A model generated the notes under the pieces. It saw nothing but the letters and a program-made list of their open reading frames with translations. It ran no database searches and was not told where the DNA came from. A program made the translations under genes and the position numbers. DNA of 64,000 bases from Quillaja saponaria. Lineage: Eukaryota; Streptophyta; Magnoliopsida; Fabales; Quillajaceae. Location of the stretch: positions 19,610,001 through 19,674,000 of the forward strand of contig CM055613.1 of NCBI GenBank assembly GCA_029379385.1, written 5' to 3'. Shown here piece by piece: positions 46,805-58,199 of the stretch (its first letter is position 1; every line of letters begins with the position of its first letter).

Positions 46805-48302
46805 TTATCCCAGTGGAGTCAGACACGTCTTTTTCATTCTTTTGGCTCTATGTTCTTCTTCCTCAACTTGGTGGCTGCTATTATTATTATGATGTGACAA
46901 CATAATTGGGTTTACTCCGGCAGCTTTGCACTTTAATGATCTCATGAGTTTCATTTTGATCTTCAAGGAGTAATACTGTAAATGTGACATTGTGGTGAGC
47001 ATCACTGTTGTATGGCAAAAGTGAATCACTAAGCATATCATCACTGTGATTGAGTGCCAAATAGGCATCATACCAGCTTGTGGTCATATGATATTTTTCA
47101 TAAAATCCTTCTCCTACATTTTCAAAAATTAAATTAGGAGAACTCTTATGAGATGATCACCAATTTTGGTTTGCCATATGTAGATCAACCCATTTACAAG
47201 TTTTCTTTCCTCAACAGCTAAAACAGCACATAAAACAAATTGTATCGTACCTGAGGTTGGTGGAATCCATTCAATAGTCAAAGAAGGTCCATTACTTTGA
47301 TAAGGGAACCACTTTGAAATTTCACTTCTTGGAACCTTCACTGTCACTTTAGAAAGGGTTTTTTCAACTGAGCAGTACATTACTGCAGTTCTTGTCTCCT
47401 CCATAATATTTTCATAAGTATAACGATCCAAGTTTAAACAATTACTAAGATCCATTGTGAAGCAATCATAATAAAAGTACCAGAGGTCATCATAACTGAA
47501 AAATAGGCTTTCAGGTTTAGAGATTGTTTCCCTGGGACTTGACACTGTCGTCAAAGATGGGCAACCACTCGCTTCCAAATATATTAAAGATGGTGGAAGA
47601 TCTGGTAAAGACTGTAGCCTTTTACAATCTGATAAGAATAGTGAAATCAAATTAACAAGACATTGGATGCCTGCAGGTATGGAAGCAATATTAGACCCAC
47701 ATAGTGATAATCTTCGTAATGATGACAAGCAGTCAATCTCATTGGGAATTTCTGACAAATTGCTGCAATAGTCCACCCTTAGATCTTTCGAAGAACACAA
47801 ACTCGCTGAAATAGGAAGGGAATTTGTCAATTTGGGGACAATGAGAAATATGAAACTCCTTGAGATGTATTAAATTACAAATACTGTTCGGAATGAACTC
47901 AAGGTTTTTGCAATTGTTCAAGTCCAAAGATGTAAGCCTAATCAAATGCTCTAACCGTGAGGGTAGCTTTTTAATTGATGTTCCATTTAAACGAAGTACA
48001 CTCATATTTTTCATGGCCTCTCTAATCTCTAGAAATTTCTCTAGTCTCAAGCAATCACTGAGATTAAGGTACCAGAGAGATTTCAACTTAAAAATGTTGC
48101 TCGATATTGATAAAGGCACTTCCTCTATTGCTGTCTTGGATAAGTTTAATTTTTCTATATTCGTTGATATCAACGGAAACTTCTTAAGTTTTCTACACCC
48201 ACAAAGATTTACTTTCATAAGATTTGTGGTTTGTGAGAAATCTAGGAATCCAGTCAGATACTTGGAATATCTCAAGTCTACTGTTCTCAAATTTGGAATG
48301 TA
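46805..48302 (-). pseudogene. TNL exon 4, LRRs and C-JID domain
   Basis: After GGCAG (48,303) it reads YIPNLRTVDLRYSKYLTGF, then repeats of the LxxLxLxxC type (LMKVNLCGCRKLKKFP, IEKLNLSKTAIEEVP, LWYLNLSDCLRLEKF, SVLRLNGTSIKKLPS, LTSLDLNNCKNLEFIP). An extra C in a CCCC run near 47,845 shifts the frame; the LRRs then continue (SLRRLSLCGSNIASIPAGI, LISLFLSDCKRLQSLPDLP, LIYLEASGCPSLTTV). C-JID: VKVPRSEISKWFPYQSNG, LTIEWIPP, VLCAVLAVE. A further shift near 47,140 leads to GEGFYEKYHMTTSWYDAYLA and the end at 46,805. Confidence 0.9.
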
Positions 48303-48818
48303 CTGCCACACACAAAACATAAAAATAAATAAACATAAATGCACAGGAGGAAACTTCTTAATATTTTTAATCAAATCAAAATCATTAAATTGAGATGAAC
48401 CTAATGAAATTACATTACATATTTTATAAGAGATGATAAGAATTAAAATTAAAAAATTAAAAACATAAATGCATTTGAGAAAAAATTATAATGAATATTA
48501 GTTCAATCATTAGAAAAATTAGATTCCTCAATCTAAAATTTTAAGCATAACTTTTTATACAAATTTTTTTTTTTTTTAAATCCTCGAATTCTTTTAAGGT
48601 ATTTTTAATCATATCAATTAATTGTGTGATATTTTATTTAAAATTTAATAGTTTGACTTGTTTAAATTTGATTTTAAAATAAAGAACTATTGCAGGATCA
48701 TAATTAAATATTATTATGATTTTTTTAATTCTTAGAAACCCAAAAATTTGGAGCAATTCTTAAAATACCAAAACATCAAATTTAGAAAAGTGAAGAGAAA
48801 ACTATTACTAACATTTAC

Positions 48819-49119
48819 TTAACTCCATCCCAAAGTTTTTCAAGATGGCTATGAGGCAATTTAAGTTCGACAAGGTTCTCTGTAGAAAGGATCTCCAAAG
48901 ATTTGTAAGGATATCCAAACCATTGCAAAACTCTAATTTATCAGAAAATCTTATAGGACCCACTGAAACATGTATTTTCAAAGGGTAGTAGTTATCTTTG
49001 TCGTAACCAATATCATAAATTCTGAACAATCTTAGATTAGGCATCTGCAAGGCTACAGTACTAAAATGCAACTCTTTGATTTCCCTGACAAGGATATACA
49101 TTCTACTACAGTCGGTCCC
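48819..49119 (-). pseudogene. TNL exon 3, first LRRs
   Basis: After CTCAG at 49,120 it reads a GTDC start, IKELHFSTVALQMPNLRLF, then RFSDKLEF. A frame change near 48,935 switches to LQWFGYPYKSL and ENLVELKLPHSHLEKLWDGV, the usual end of this TNL exon. GTAAAT donor at 48,818. Confidence 0.85.
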
Positions 49120-49307
49120 CTGAGATTATATAACTCGCACATGAAACCATTTCATATTAGACTCTCACTTGGTGCTGAAATAAGAAAAAGAATAAATAAT
49201 TAAGTATCAGTTATATATATATATAACTTGCCTAGTGCAATTTTAATATAGGACTCAAGATTTGAGGTAAAGGAAGAATTAAATTGAAAAAGAAAATTGT
49301 AGATTAC

Positions 49308-50420
49308 CATATTGTTCTTCAACATATGACAAATATCCTTAGCAGGCCATAGTCGACTGCGTCTTCCAGGCTCAACAGGAGATTGTTGATGAATAATTTC
49401 TTGACCCATTTTCCTTATCAAATCATGCATGTATATCTTTTTACTGTTGTATAAAATGGATATAAGAGATAAATCAACAAGAACACCTATACTCATAATT
49501 GCAGAGTCACCTAATATATCTATTATATAATTAGTCAAATCCTTTTGGTATGGTACATTCAAGAAACATGCAATGTCAAGGAAAATAGCCTTCTCTTTAT
49601 CATCAAGTCCATCATAAGTTAACTTCAATACTTTCTAAACATCTTTGTGAGGAGATTCTTTTAGCATCTTTAAAGAACTTTCCCATTCTTCTTTACTTCT
49701 GCTGTAAAGAAAGGAGCCCAAGATTTTAATAGCTAGTGGAATGCCATTAAAATAAGACACCACCCTTCCAGAAAATTCCATGAAATCTTTCATAGGATTA
49801 TCTTTTTTAAAGGCATTCAAACAAAATAGTTTAAAGGATTCATGAAAGTTCATTTCTGGAACCTTGTATATTTCATTAACATTCTTCACAAGAACTTGCC
49901 TATCTCTACTCGTCACCATGACTGTACTTCCAGAGCCAAAACAACCATCCCCTGAAGTACCAAGTAAGTATTCTAGTTGACTTGAATCATCAACATCATC
50001 AAAAACGACAAGAACCTTTTTACGGCAAAGCCTCGCCATCACAAAAGTGGATCTCATACTAGGAATGCCAATCCGTATATTTTCTTGCTCTAATAAATTA
50101 GAAAGATATTTATCTTGTAAATAATTCAATCCAAACCTTTCAAATTGCTCTCGTACATTGGCAACAAAGCAATAACTTTCAAATTGAGGAGTGAGCTTGG
50201 TAAATACAAAATTAGCAATGGTTGTTTTTCCAATCCTACCCAGGCCCCAAATTCCCACAATATGAAAATTTGAATGACCCGATCTCCAATAATGATACAA
50301 TTTTGACAATATGTTTGTCAATACCAACCAAGTTTTTCAAAATTGAAATCATTTTGGGACTTATGATCCAATTTTAGCAAAATGTCTTGGACAACTCTCT
50401 TGACAAGTTGTGCCTCAGAC
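49308..50420 (-). pseudogene. TNL exon 2, NBS (NB-ARC) domain
   Basis: Starts SEAQLVKRVVQDILLKL after an AG at 50,422-50,421. The frame changes twice before the P-loop (LVGID... and HIVGIWGL... are in different frames). Motifs: P-loop GIWGLGRIGKTT, kinase-2 KKVLVVFDDVDDSSQLEYL (usual Leu replaced by Phe), RNBS-B GSGSTVMVTSRDRQVL, RNBS-C-like FHESFKLFCLNAF, GLPL as NGIPLAIKILGSFLYSRS, then a TAG (49,637-49,635) where the family has a Gln-like residue before KVLKLTYDGLDD. ARC2 follows: EKAIFLDIACFL, KKIYMHDLIRKMGQEIIHQQ (MHD motif present), PGRRSRLW. Donor GTAATC at 49,307. Confidence 0.93.
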
Positions 50421-50525
50421 CTAGTATATATGCGGAATAACAAACATAAGAGCCTCTCAACAAAGAAAAAGAAAAAAATCATTAAAGCTCAAATAAATGA
50501 TCATGATATAAATAAAGCTACTTAC

Positions 50526-51113
50526 ATAATATTGGTTGAATCCTAACCAGAGAGATTGGCTTCGATCAAAGCAGCTTTCCACTTTGGCAACTTGTCCATG
50601 TTGCCCTGAAACAGCTTTCCACTTTGGCAACTTGTCCATGTTGCCCTGAAATATTAATTGCCAATGTTTGGAAAATAGATCATAACTCCCACATTGTTTC
50701 CTTACATTTGATGGGTCTACATGATAAAAAACAGGGATAACAATCTGTCCATTTTTCTGCTTGGATTCAAGTATTTTCACGAGTTCATCCAAACACCATT
50801 TTGAAGAAGCATAGTTTTTGGAGAAAATGATAACAGAGAGCTTTGATTGTTCAATTGCTTTCAGAAGCGATGGAGAGAGTTCACCCCCTCTGTCCAGTTC
50901 TTTGTCATCTATGAAAGTTTCAATTTGTTTGCTGCATAAAGCCTCATAAAGATAACTAGTAAAGTTGTTGCGGGTGTCTTCTCCTCTGAAACTGAGGAAG
51001 ACATCATACTTTTCTGGACAATTAATGGAAGGAAGAGCAGAGGGAGTAGGAGTATCGGGAAGAAGGGAACGAGGAGAAGCTTTGAAGAGTGATAACCAAG
51101 ACTCCATTATCAT
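50526..51113 (-). pseudogene. TNL exon 1, TIR domain
   Basis: ATG candidates at 51,113-51,111 and 51,107-51,105 (MIMESW, MESW). TIR signatures: YDVFLSFRGEDTRNNFTSYL (TIR-1), IETFIDDKELDRGGELSPSL, SKLSVIIFSKNYASSKWCLD (with the CLDEL box, including the catalytic-Glu region), QIVIPVFYHVDPSNVRKQ. The open frame runs from 51,113 without a break through these. Near the end a perfect 40-bp tandem duplication (50,572-50,651) shifts the frame. In the unshifted frame the conserved SGWDS reads SG, stop, DS (TAG for TGG). The exon therefore could supply a TIR-only polypeptide of roughly 190-220 residues if translated. Confidence 0.9.
50572..50651 (-). repeat. Perfect 40-bp tandem duplication in TIR exon
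   Basis: Two identical 40-bp copies, 50,572-50,611 and 50,612-50,651, encode the NMDKLPKWKA region. Forty is not a multiple of three, so the reading frame changes after it. No divergence between copies implies a recent event (or a sequence artefact). Confidence 0.95.
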
Positions 51114-51254
51114 ATATAATAAGAACAAGAAAAAGTGATAGAATTTGCTAGTTTAGGAAGAATAAAGAAAGTGGAAAATAGAAGAGCAAGATAAGCAAAT
51201 CTGTGAAGCTTAAATCTCTGATATTCAGAATGATATATGCATTATTTGCTTTGC

Positions 51255-51263
51255 TTTTATAAA
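51255..51263 (-). promoter_or_regulatory. TATA-like box of the TNL gene
   Basis: The minus strand TTTATAAAA lies about 145 bp upstream of the ATG, followed by a CT-rich leader (51,130-51,200). This is a plausible core promoter; no transcription evidence. Confidence 0.4.
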
Positions 51264-51269
51264 GCTTCC

Positions 51270-51574
51270 AAGAAATAACACCGAAGTTGTAGGCTCACTC
51301 ATGTGAAGTAAAGAAAAGTTGAGCCCTTAACTATGATTACTCACTCAAAAAGGGTTGGTCTTGCCAGATCCATACCTTGTTTGTTTGTTCTCTTAGATTC
51401 TTTATTACATTATCCATATTATATGTGAACGTGGTCAATGAATGATTGATGTGAGGTTCTCTATATTTTAATTTGAAGAAAGTTGTATCCGGTCATTAAC
51501 TACATTATCATTGTAATCAACTGTTGGTTGTTAATCTAATTCCTTGAGACTGTGGAGAAGAAGAAGAAGAAGAA
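51270..51574. other. Upstream region of the TNL gene
   Basis: No gene seen. Ends in a GAA microsatellite (51,555-51,575) that abuts the truncated gypsy 3 element. Confidence 0.5.
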
Positions 51575-51575
51575 G
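51555..51575 (+). repeat. (GAA)n microsatellite
   Basis: Seven GAA-type units, GAGAAGAAGAAGAAGAAGAA and one more base, at the left edge of gypsy 3. Confidence 0.9.
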
Positions 51576-51579
51576 CCCA

Positions 51580-53560
51580 TACTTTGACACGACTGACCTA
51601 GAAAAGTGTTAAATTTATTTGATTAGAAGCTTGTGAAGAAAATTTTCAGAAACTTAAGATATGTCTAACTTCAACTCCAGTCCTCACCTTTCCTTCTGGT
51701 ATGGAAGGTATATGGTATTTTTTGGTGCTATTTTGTAATGCTTCTCAAATTGTACTTAGGTGTGCTTTGATGCAGGATGGAAAGGTGATTGTATATGCCT
51801 CGAGATAAATAAAGAAACATGAAATGAATTATCTCACCCATGACTTGGAGATGGCAGCAATAATTTTACACTAAAGATGTGGAGGTATTATTTGTATAGT
51901 GAAACCTATGAAATTTTCACGAATCATAAAAGTCTTAAGTACATATTTGATCAGAAAGAGTTGAACTTAAGATAGCGTAGATGGATTGAGAAGATTATGA
52001 TTTTTCGAATTTTCATCATCGAAGGAAAGCTATTGTTGTTGCTAATGCATTGAGTAGGAAGTCAATAGGAAGCTTATTGCTTGTGACAGCTATTCGTAGT
52101 CGGTTTGTTAGAGAATTACAAAGGTGCATGGCTAATGGAGTCAGATTTGAAGTGTCTGCTAATGGGTACTGTTAGCCTATGTTCAAGTAAAGTCTACTTT
52201 TATTGAAGCTGTTAAAGAAGTGCAGACAGCTGACTTAGATGTGTGTGGTAAGAAAATCAAATGTGATAAGTTTACAATCAGTGAGTTCAGGGTAGATAAT
52301 GAAGGAGTATTAAGGTATCAAGATCGTGTGGTTGTGCCATCTGATCTGAAATTGAAAGAGAAGATTCTTGAAGTAGCTCATTGTTTGTCATATGCAATGC
52401 ATCTTGGTTCTTTCAAGATGTATTAAGACTTGAAGAAGTTTTATTAGTGGGATAGTATGCAAAAGGATGTAGTGGACATTGTCCCTAAGTGCCTGATTTG
52501 CCAGCAGGTGAAACCTGAACATTAGAAACCTGTAGAAAGTTGCAAAGATTAGATATTCCAGGGTGGAAATAGGAGAAGATTACTATATATATTGTAATAG
52601 GACTTCCCAAACCTTTAGGGGTTATGACTAAATCTGGATAATTGTGGATAGATTGACTAAATCAGTGCACTTTCTTTTTGTGAAAACTACGTACTTAACA
52701 CATCAGTATGCTAAGTTGTATCTAAATAAGATAGTTTCATTACATAGAGTACCTATTTCTATCATTTCAGACCGAGAGGCTCAGTTGACTACGAATTTTG
52801 GGAAATCTTTTCAGGAGGCTCTTGGTACTCAGTTGTTATTCAATATAGTTTTCCATCCTCAGATGGAAGGTCAGTCTGAGAGAACTATACAAACCTTAAA
52901 AGATATGTTGCGAGCATTTGTGATGGATTTTGAAGGGTGTTGGGATCAGCATTTGCCATTTATGGAGTTTGCTTATAATAACATTTATAATAGTAGCATT
53001 CAGATAGCACTATTTAAGGTTTTATAAGGGAGGAATAGTTTGAAATTGGTGAGCATCAACTACTAGGACCAGAGTTAGTTCATGATACTATAGAGAAAGT
53101 ACAGGTTATTCGTGATGTGTTGAGGATAGCTTAAAGTAAATAGAAGTCTTATGCAGACAATCATCGAAGAGAGTTAGAATTTGAAGTAAGTGATCATATG
53201 TTTTTAAAGATTTTCACCTTTTAAAGGCATAATGAGACTTGACAATAAAGGGAAGCTGAGTTTGAGGTTTATAGGACCCTTCCAGATTTTGGATAGGGTT
53301 AGAGCTGTAGCTTAAAGGTTGGCATTATCGCCAAACTTGGATAAGGTACATCTGATTTTTCATGTGTGTATGCTTTGAAAGTATTTGCCTGATGAGTCAC
53401 ACATTTTGTGGGTCCAAGAAGTACAAGTGGATAAAAATCTGATATACAAGGAGCAACCAGTGGCGATCATAGATAAGGAAGTCTTGTAAGCTTCGATCAA
53501 AGACCATTCCTTCTGTGAAAGTTATTTGGCAACATCATAATGAACAAGAAGCCACTTGAG
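51580..53560 (+). pseudogene. Gypsy 3 RNase H and integrase
   Basis: RNase H region to about 52,060 (a decayed ALSRKSIGS block near 52,047). Spacer reads KFTISEFRVDNEGVLRYQD, HHCC VAHCLSYAMHLGSFKMY at 52,375, and CLICQQVKPEH at 52,490. Core: IIVDRLTKSVHFLFVKT (first Asp), ISIISDREAQL (second Asp present, unlike elements 1 and 4), EGQSERTIQTLKDMLRA (Glu present), QHLPFMEFAYNN. The core is open over 127 residues (52,644-53,027). Upstream and downstream stops show it is inactive. The C-terminal tail is visible to about 53,560. Confidence 0.88.
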
Positions 53561-53668
53561 AACCCGACGATGTGGTAAGACAACAATATCTATTTTTGAT
53601 TCAGGTAAATGACACATGTATGATTATTCTGTTGAAATTCTGGATAAATTTCTTTTAAAGAGATAGAA

Positions 53669-53769
53669 TATTATAACCCAATACCGTATAACTAAGTTTT
53701 AGAGTTATTGTAGCAACTTTACTTTTATCTACAAGACAAATATATATAAACAAGACAAATAAACACTAT

Positions 53770-53800
<31 letters not shown>

Positions 53801-54063
53801 TGAAAATATATACACATCCACTTTAACCTTATTTGACTTTGACTTTACTTTTGTACATATTTTTTTACTTTTACTTTTTCTCTTTCCTCCTTATTTTATA
53901 TTTTCTTTTTTCTTTCTTGCTTGCTTCCACTTTTGCAAAAGGCTACTTAAACTTTTATTTTTAGTTAGTGTTTGTGTGCATTCCTATTTTATTTGTAGTC
54001 AAGGTTATAGAGATTTGGGTATCCATTCCTCCTGTCGATCATACCTCTGTGTGGGGTGTGACA
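53669..54063 (+). repeat. Gypsy 3 LTR, internally deleted (395 bp)
   Basis: Starts TATTATAACCCAATACC and ends GTGTGGGGTGTGACA. The same family elsewhere has LTRs of 2-3 kb, so most of the middle is missing. The joint lies near 53,935-53,945, where U3-type pyrimidine-rich sequence meets the U5 end sequence. Confidence 0.85.
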
Positions 54064-54256
54064 AGTTGGTATCAGTAACCCTAGAATCTTAAGCTCGAGC
54101 AACAACAACCTCAACAAGGTCAACCACAAACTCCTCAAGTTACTCATGCTAGCCTCAACAAGTGGCAAATCTTCTAGTTCCAGCTCAGCAAGATCGATGA
54201 GTATTTGTAACATTTCATGAAGATACAGCCACCAAGGTTCTGGTATGGTTTCTACG
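54064..54256 (+). other. Primer-binding site and gag leader remnant, part 1
   Basis: AGTTGGTATCAGTAACCCTA follows the LTR end (primer-binding site with mutated 3' part), then CAACA-rich gag sequence ending GGTATGGTTTCTACG. It continues after gypsy 4 at 63,305. Confidence 0.8.
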
Positions 54257-56738
54257 TGTCACGACCCAAATTGGGGCTATGACCCACGAATGGATCAAGG
54301 AAAACATAGGCCCACTATGACCCAAACAAGGCTACAAAGGTCTCAAAAACCATAATAGTCCATTTAAAAACCAGACCCTCAAAAGTTTATAAACCTAATA
54401 GAACGACATCATATTACATAAATAGTCATCCATGATCGAAAGCACATATCTCAACCAAAACAAATCCTAGAATACAGTTGCAGTGAAGTCTAAATACAAA
54501 TACAGAGATGCAAAAGGTAAAATAATGCTACTAGGCCCATACTGAAACAAAGGCTGGGCAAGCCAAAAGAAACTTCACATGGACACCTTCCCCTAAACCA
54601 AAATTCAAATTACAAAATCAACTATCTGAAAACAAAAACATCAACTAACGAGGGAGAATCACAAAGACTCCGTGAGTAGAAATACATAGTATAGCAAGCA
54701 GGGAAACAAGCTAATACACAAATGATTTACTAACAAACAGTTTACATAAAGATATAATGAGTTATAACTGAAATCTTAAAACAAAGTAAAAAAATCATTT
54801 ACCATAACCATTTTATGAAAAGCACTTGTTGGCATTGTATATTGTCAAAACTATCAGACTAAACATAAGAAAATGGATTAAATAATTTTCAATAACTATT
54901 CAATAAGAGAAATATAACTGAAATCTCAAAGAAACATGGACAAGTCATTTGACATAATCATTGTATGAAAATCTTAGTTGGGAATTGTACAATGTCAAAA
55001 CTGACAGATTGTTGAACCTTTAGGTCACAACATGCTAGCGCTAAACCCTTGCTAACTAGGGTATCAAATCTATCAATTCATACAAACCGTAGAACCCTTA
55101 GGTTACGATGTGCTAATGCCAAACCTCCACTAACTAGGGTATCAAATCCGTCAATTCATACAAACTGTCAAACCTCTTAGGTTACAATGTGCTAGCACCA
55201 AACCCTCTCTAGCTAGGGTATCGAATTCATTACCATGTATGTTGGCCTACACACGGGGTTAGGGCTTCCTTTCCTAACTAGGTTCTATATCCAAAATACT
55301 ATATGTACAAAGGCTGACTATACCTCATTGGTTTAAGGTGTTCTGACAAGCACCATTCTATAAAAACAATCCGAAATAAAAACATTTTATTTGAATAACA
55401 AACAAGTGTCAAGATGAAAACTAAGAAAACCAATAGAAGTGCAAGAATGTAAAGTAATTAATAACAATATCCATGCAAGCATAAGTGATAAGAAAAAAGG
55501 TCTTTAAAACGTAAGATGGTTCAAATACGATTTCAAAAATGTTTACTTAAAAACTAGTTTGAAAAGCTTGAAATATCATAAGTCAAGTTTAAGTAAAACA
55601 TGTTTCTAAATATTATTAATGCATGTGATAAGTACAATGAAAACACTGCACTAGGCACTATCCACTCACAGTACAAGTGAAGCGTCCAAAAATGTCGGGA
55701 ACTAAAAGTCACCCAATGGAAGGTGTGAGAGTCTCTAACGAGCCTTTCTAATTTGGGGTACATTAGATGCAAATAAGGAGCTAGAATTTCAGCTAGAAGT
55801 GGCTACAAACACCCTCCAAAATGAGTTGGACTGGAGTTGAAAAATGGATAGCAATGGTGGCTGAAACTCACTCCAAAATGTCTTGAAATAGGGAATGGTC
55901 CTCAATTAGTTACAATTTTGAGCTTGAGTGACCACCTAAAGTGGCTGGAAATAAAGCAAAAATAGACTGAATTTTCTTAGCAAACCAAGTTACTGTAGAT
56001 GTTGTTTTGATGGTAGTTAATTGGAGGAGGAAGAAAGGCAAATTTTGAGGGAGTTTAGGATGGCCTTGAGGGGGAAAAAAGTGCTAAAATGGAGGGGAAA
56101 GTGAGTTAGAACAGCCATTAAAATTAGTCCAAAAACGGACTGAAATAACACTAGGAAAATAAAGGCAAAAATTGGAGGCAAATCGGGGTTCTTTTGGAAA
56201 GGTTAAGAGGGCTGACTTTAAAGGGTTTTAGGCAGGTCTTAAAGGGGCAAGAAAGAGGTACTTTCAGCTGGAAATGAGACCTCATAAAGCTCCCATGGTT
56301 GTTATAAGAAGGGAGGAAGAAAAGCTAGCTTAAAAAGGAGGAATGAGGAAGGAAAAAGGAAGAGAGAGAGAAAAAAGGAAAAAGGAAAAGAGAAAAAAAA
56401 AATTTGGATAGGGACACTTGTCTCCCATTGTGTGGTCCTTAGGGATTTCCCAAGTTAAAATTCGAAAATAGGTTCCCAAAAATTTACCAGGTTTAATGTA
56501 AACTCCCAAAATTATAAATGATTAACTTTAAAATCTTTGAACTATTTAAATCGTGTAAAAATAATTTAATTGTTTTGTAAAATGTAAGCTTGTGTAATTT
56601 ACTAAAATAATTTTATCAACTTTAAAAAAAAATTAAAATAGTTTTCGAAGCTTACTAAGTTATTATAGTGGGTTTGAAATATTTTCATGAAATGTTTATT
56701 ACACTAATTGGGCACAGTCGAAATTATGGGTCATAACA
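54257..56738 (-). repeat. Gypsy 4 3' LTR (2,482 bp)
   Basis: It matches 60,342-63,304 along its length, with a shorter central repeat region. Followed on the right by TTCTACCCCCTTAACAAAATT, the reversed polypurine tract. Confidence 0.92.
55011..55244 (+). repeat. 78-bp tandem repeat, three copies, in gypsy 4 LTR
   Basis: Copies start at 55,011, 55,089 and 55,167, each with AGGTTACAAYGTGCTA, CTAACTAGGGTATCAAAT and TCAATTCATACAAAC. The same array is present in the other LTR at about 61,303-61,530, so it predates insertion. Confidence 0.9.
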
Positions 56739-56757
56739 TTCTACCCCCTTAACAAAA
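56739..56757 (-). promoter_or_regulatory. Polypurine tract of gypsy 4
   Basis: The plus strand TTCTACCCCCTTAACAAAA is the complement of TTTTGTTAAGGGGGTAGAA, adjoining the U3 end of the 3' LTR. Confidence 0.85.
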
Positions 56758-56879
56758 TTCATCCCTGAATTTGAAATAACTCATGAACAAGGAAAAAAAA
56801 ATTAAAAACAATCATATAACAATAAGCAACTAGCAAAGTACCTTACTCAACAAATAAGTGAGGGTACTTCTCCCTTATT

Positions 56880-58130
56880 CCTTCTTCCACTCCTAGTCGC
56901 CTCCTCTTCAGATGTGGTTACAATACAATACTTTCACCTAATGCAATTTGCTTGGTGCAAAGCTTCTTTACTTGACTATTAAGAATAGCCATTAACTTCT
57001 CCTCGTAAGTCATATTATCTCTTAACTGAATGACTTGCAACTCTAACACATGAGACACATCTAGCAAGTATTTTTGAAGCATAGAAACATGTATCACTGG
57101 ATAAACTCCTGCTAGATCCAGTGAAAAATGATAAGCAACCTGCACTAACACATGTAAGAATCTCAAAGCGACTGAACCTTGGCATTAACTTCTCTTTGTT
57201 TCCTAATCACATTACGCCCTTAGTCGGTTACATACGAACGAACACATGATCACTAATAGAAAACTATAAGTCATGCCGACGATTGTTTGCATAGGCCTTT
57301 TGCTTACTCTGGCTTGTAAGAATATGCACTCGAACTAATGAAACTTTATTGTTCATTTCTTGCACAATCTTGAGGCCTGAAAGCCTTCTCTTACCAACCT
57401 TGAACCAACAAACGGATAACCTACACCTCTGCCCATAAAGAGCCTCAAACAGTGCCACCTAAATACTGGCTTGATAGTTGTTATTATAAGCAAACTCTAT
57501 CAATAGTAGGTGGTGACTCTAGCTTGCACTAAAGTCCAAGACTCAAGCACAAAGCACATCTTCCAATATCTGAATAGTGCGCTCTGACTGACTGTTTATT
57601 ATGAATGAAAAGTAGTGCTTAAATGTAACTTCGTACCCATCACTTCATGTAACTTTTCTCAAAATCGAGATGTGAACTGAGTACCACGATAAGAAACGAT
57701 AGAAATGGGAACGCCATGAAGTGTAACAATCCTATCAATGTAGATCTGAGCTAGTTACGTGACGTTGTAAGTCATCTTTACTGAAATAAAGTGCCCTAAC
57801 TTCCGATCAACTATTACCCAAACAGAATCGAATCCTTTGAGGGTATAAGATAAAAAGTCCATAGTAATGTGCACCCACTTCCATTCAAGAACATTCAAAG
57901 ACTTGCAACTTCCCCACTAGCCACTAGTCCTCAGCCTTAACCTACTGACAGGAAAGGCATCTCAATACGAAATCCACTACATCTCTCATCAAACCATCCT
58001 ACCAGTAAGTTTTTCCACAAGTCATGATACATCTTAGTGGAACCTGGATGAACGGCACAAGCTGACTGAATGTGCTTCCTCAAGAATCTTCTTACGAAGA
58101 ACACCTATATCGTGTACACACATGAGGGAA
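56880..58130 (-). pseudogene. Gypsy 4 integrase and C-terminal tail
   Basis: HHCC region decayed near 58,060-57,940. Core: VWVIVDRKLGHFI (first Asp, about 57,825), PISIVSYRGTQFTSRF, where the second catalytic Asp is Tyr (TAT, about 57,690), and VSQSERTIQILEDVL (Glu present, about 57,590). Then FAYNNNYQAS, a stop, and VALFEALYGQRCR (57,460). The tail LAGVYPVIHVSMLQKYL and MTYEEKLMAILNSQVKKL (57,130-56,945) is the region preceding the polypurine tract. Several stops; inactive. Confidence 0.88.
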
Positions 58131-58199
58131 CCAAATCGAAGGATACCATTTGTGTCGATAACAAATTCACTGCTCTGATCCTGAGCAACACTCTCCCAA

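Larger units (their letters stand above)
46805..51113 (-). pseudogene. TIR-NBS-LRR disease-resistance gene, inactivated
   Basis: Cytoplasmic immune receptor of the TNL class: effector sensing by LRRs, nucleotide switch by the NBS, and signalling by the TIR NADase. Exons inferred on the minus strand from splice sites: TIR 51,113-50,526 (GTAAGT donor), NBS 50,420-49,308, first LRR exon 49,119-48,819, LRR and C-JID 48,302-46,805. The order and intron positions are those of a full-length TNL. Lesions: 40-bp duplication and a TAG at the end of the TIR exon, two frame changes before the P-loop, an in-frame TAG at 49,637-49,635, frame changes near 48,935, 47,845 and 47,140. A TATA-like box lies upstream. 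It could still be transcribed and yield a truncated TIR protein; that is inference. Confidence 0.92.
51576..54063 (+). mobile_element. Ty3/gypsy element 3, 3' half with LTR
   Basis: Begins within the RT-RNase H connection (LTRLT, then EACEENFQKLKI) and runs through RNase H, integrase, polypurine tract (TTCTTTTAAAGAGATAGAA near 53,651) and a short LTR (53,669-54,063). The 5' half is missing; the break coincides with the GAA microsatellite. The LTR is followed by a primer-binding site, so the sequence continues into a further copy. Confidence 0.88.

Noticed and set aside
47860..48393. Plus-strand open frame of 177 codons, the longest on that strand here
   Set aside because: Antisense shadow of the LRR exon. 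Opposite-strand LRR sequence often lacks stops, and the minus strand has repeated LxxLxL units.
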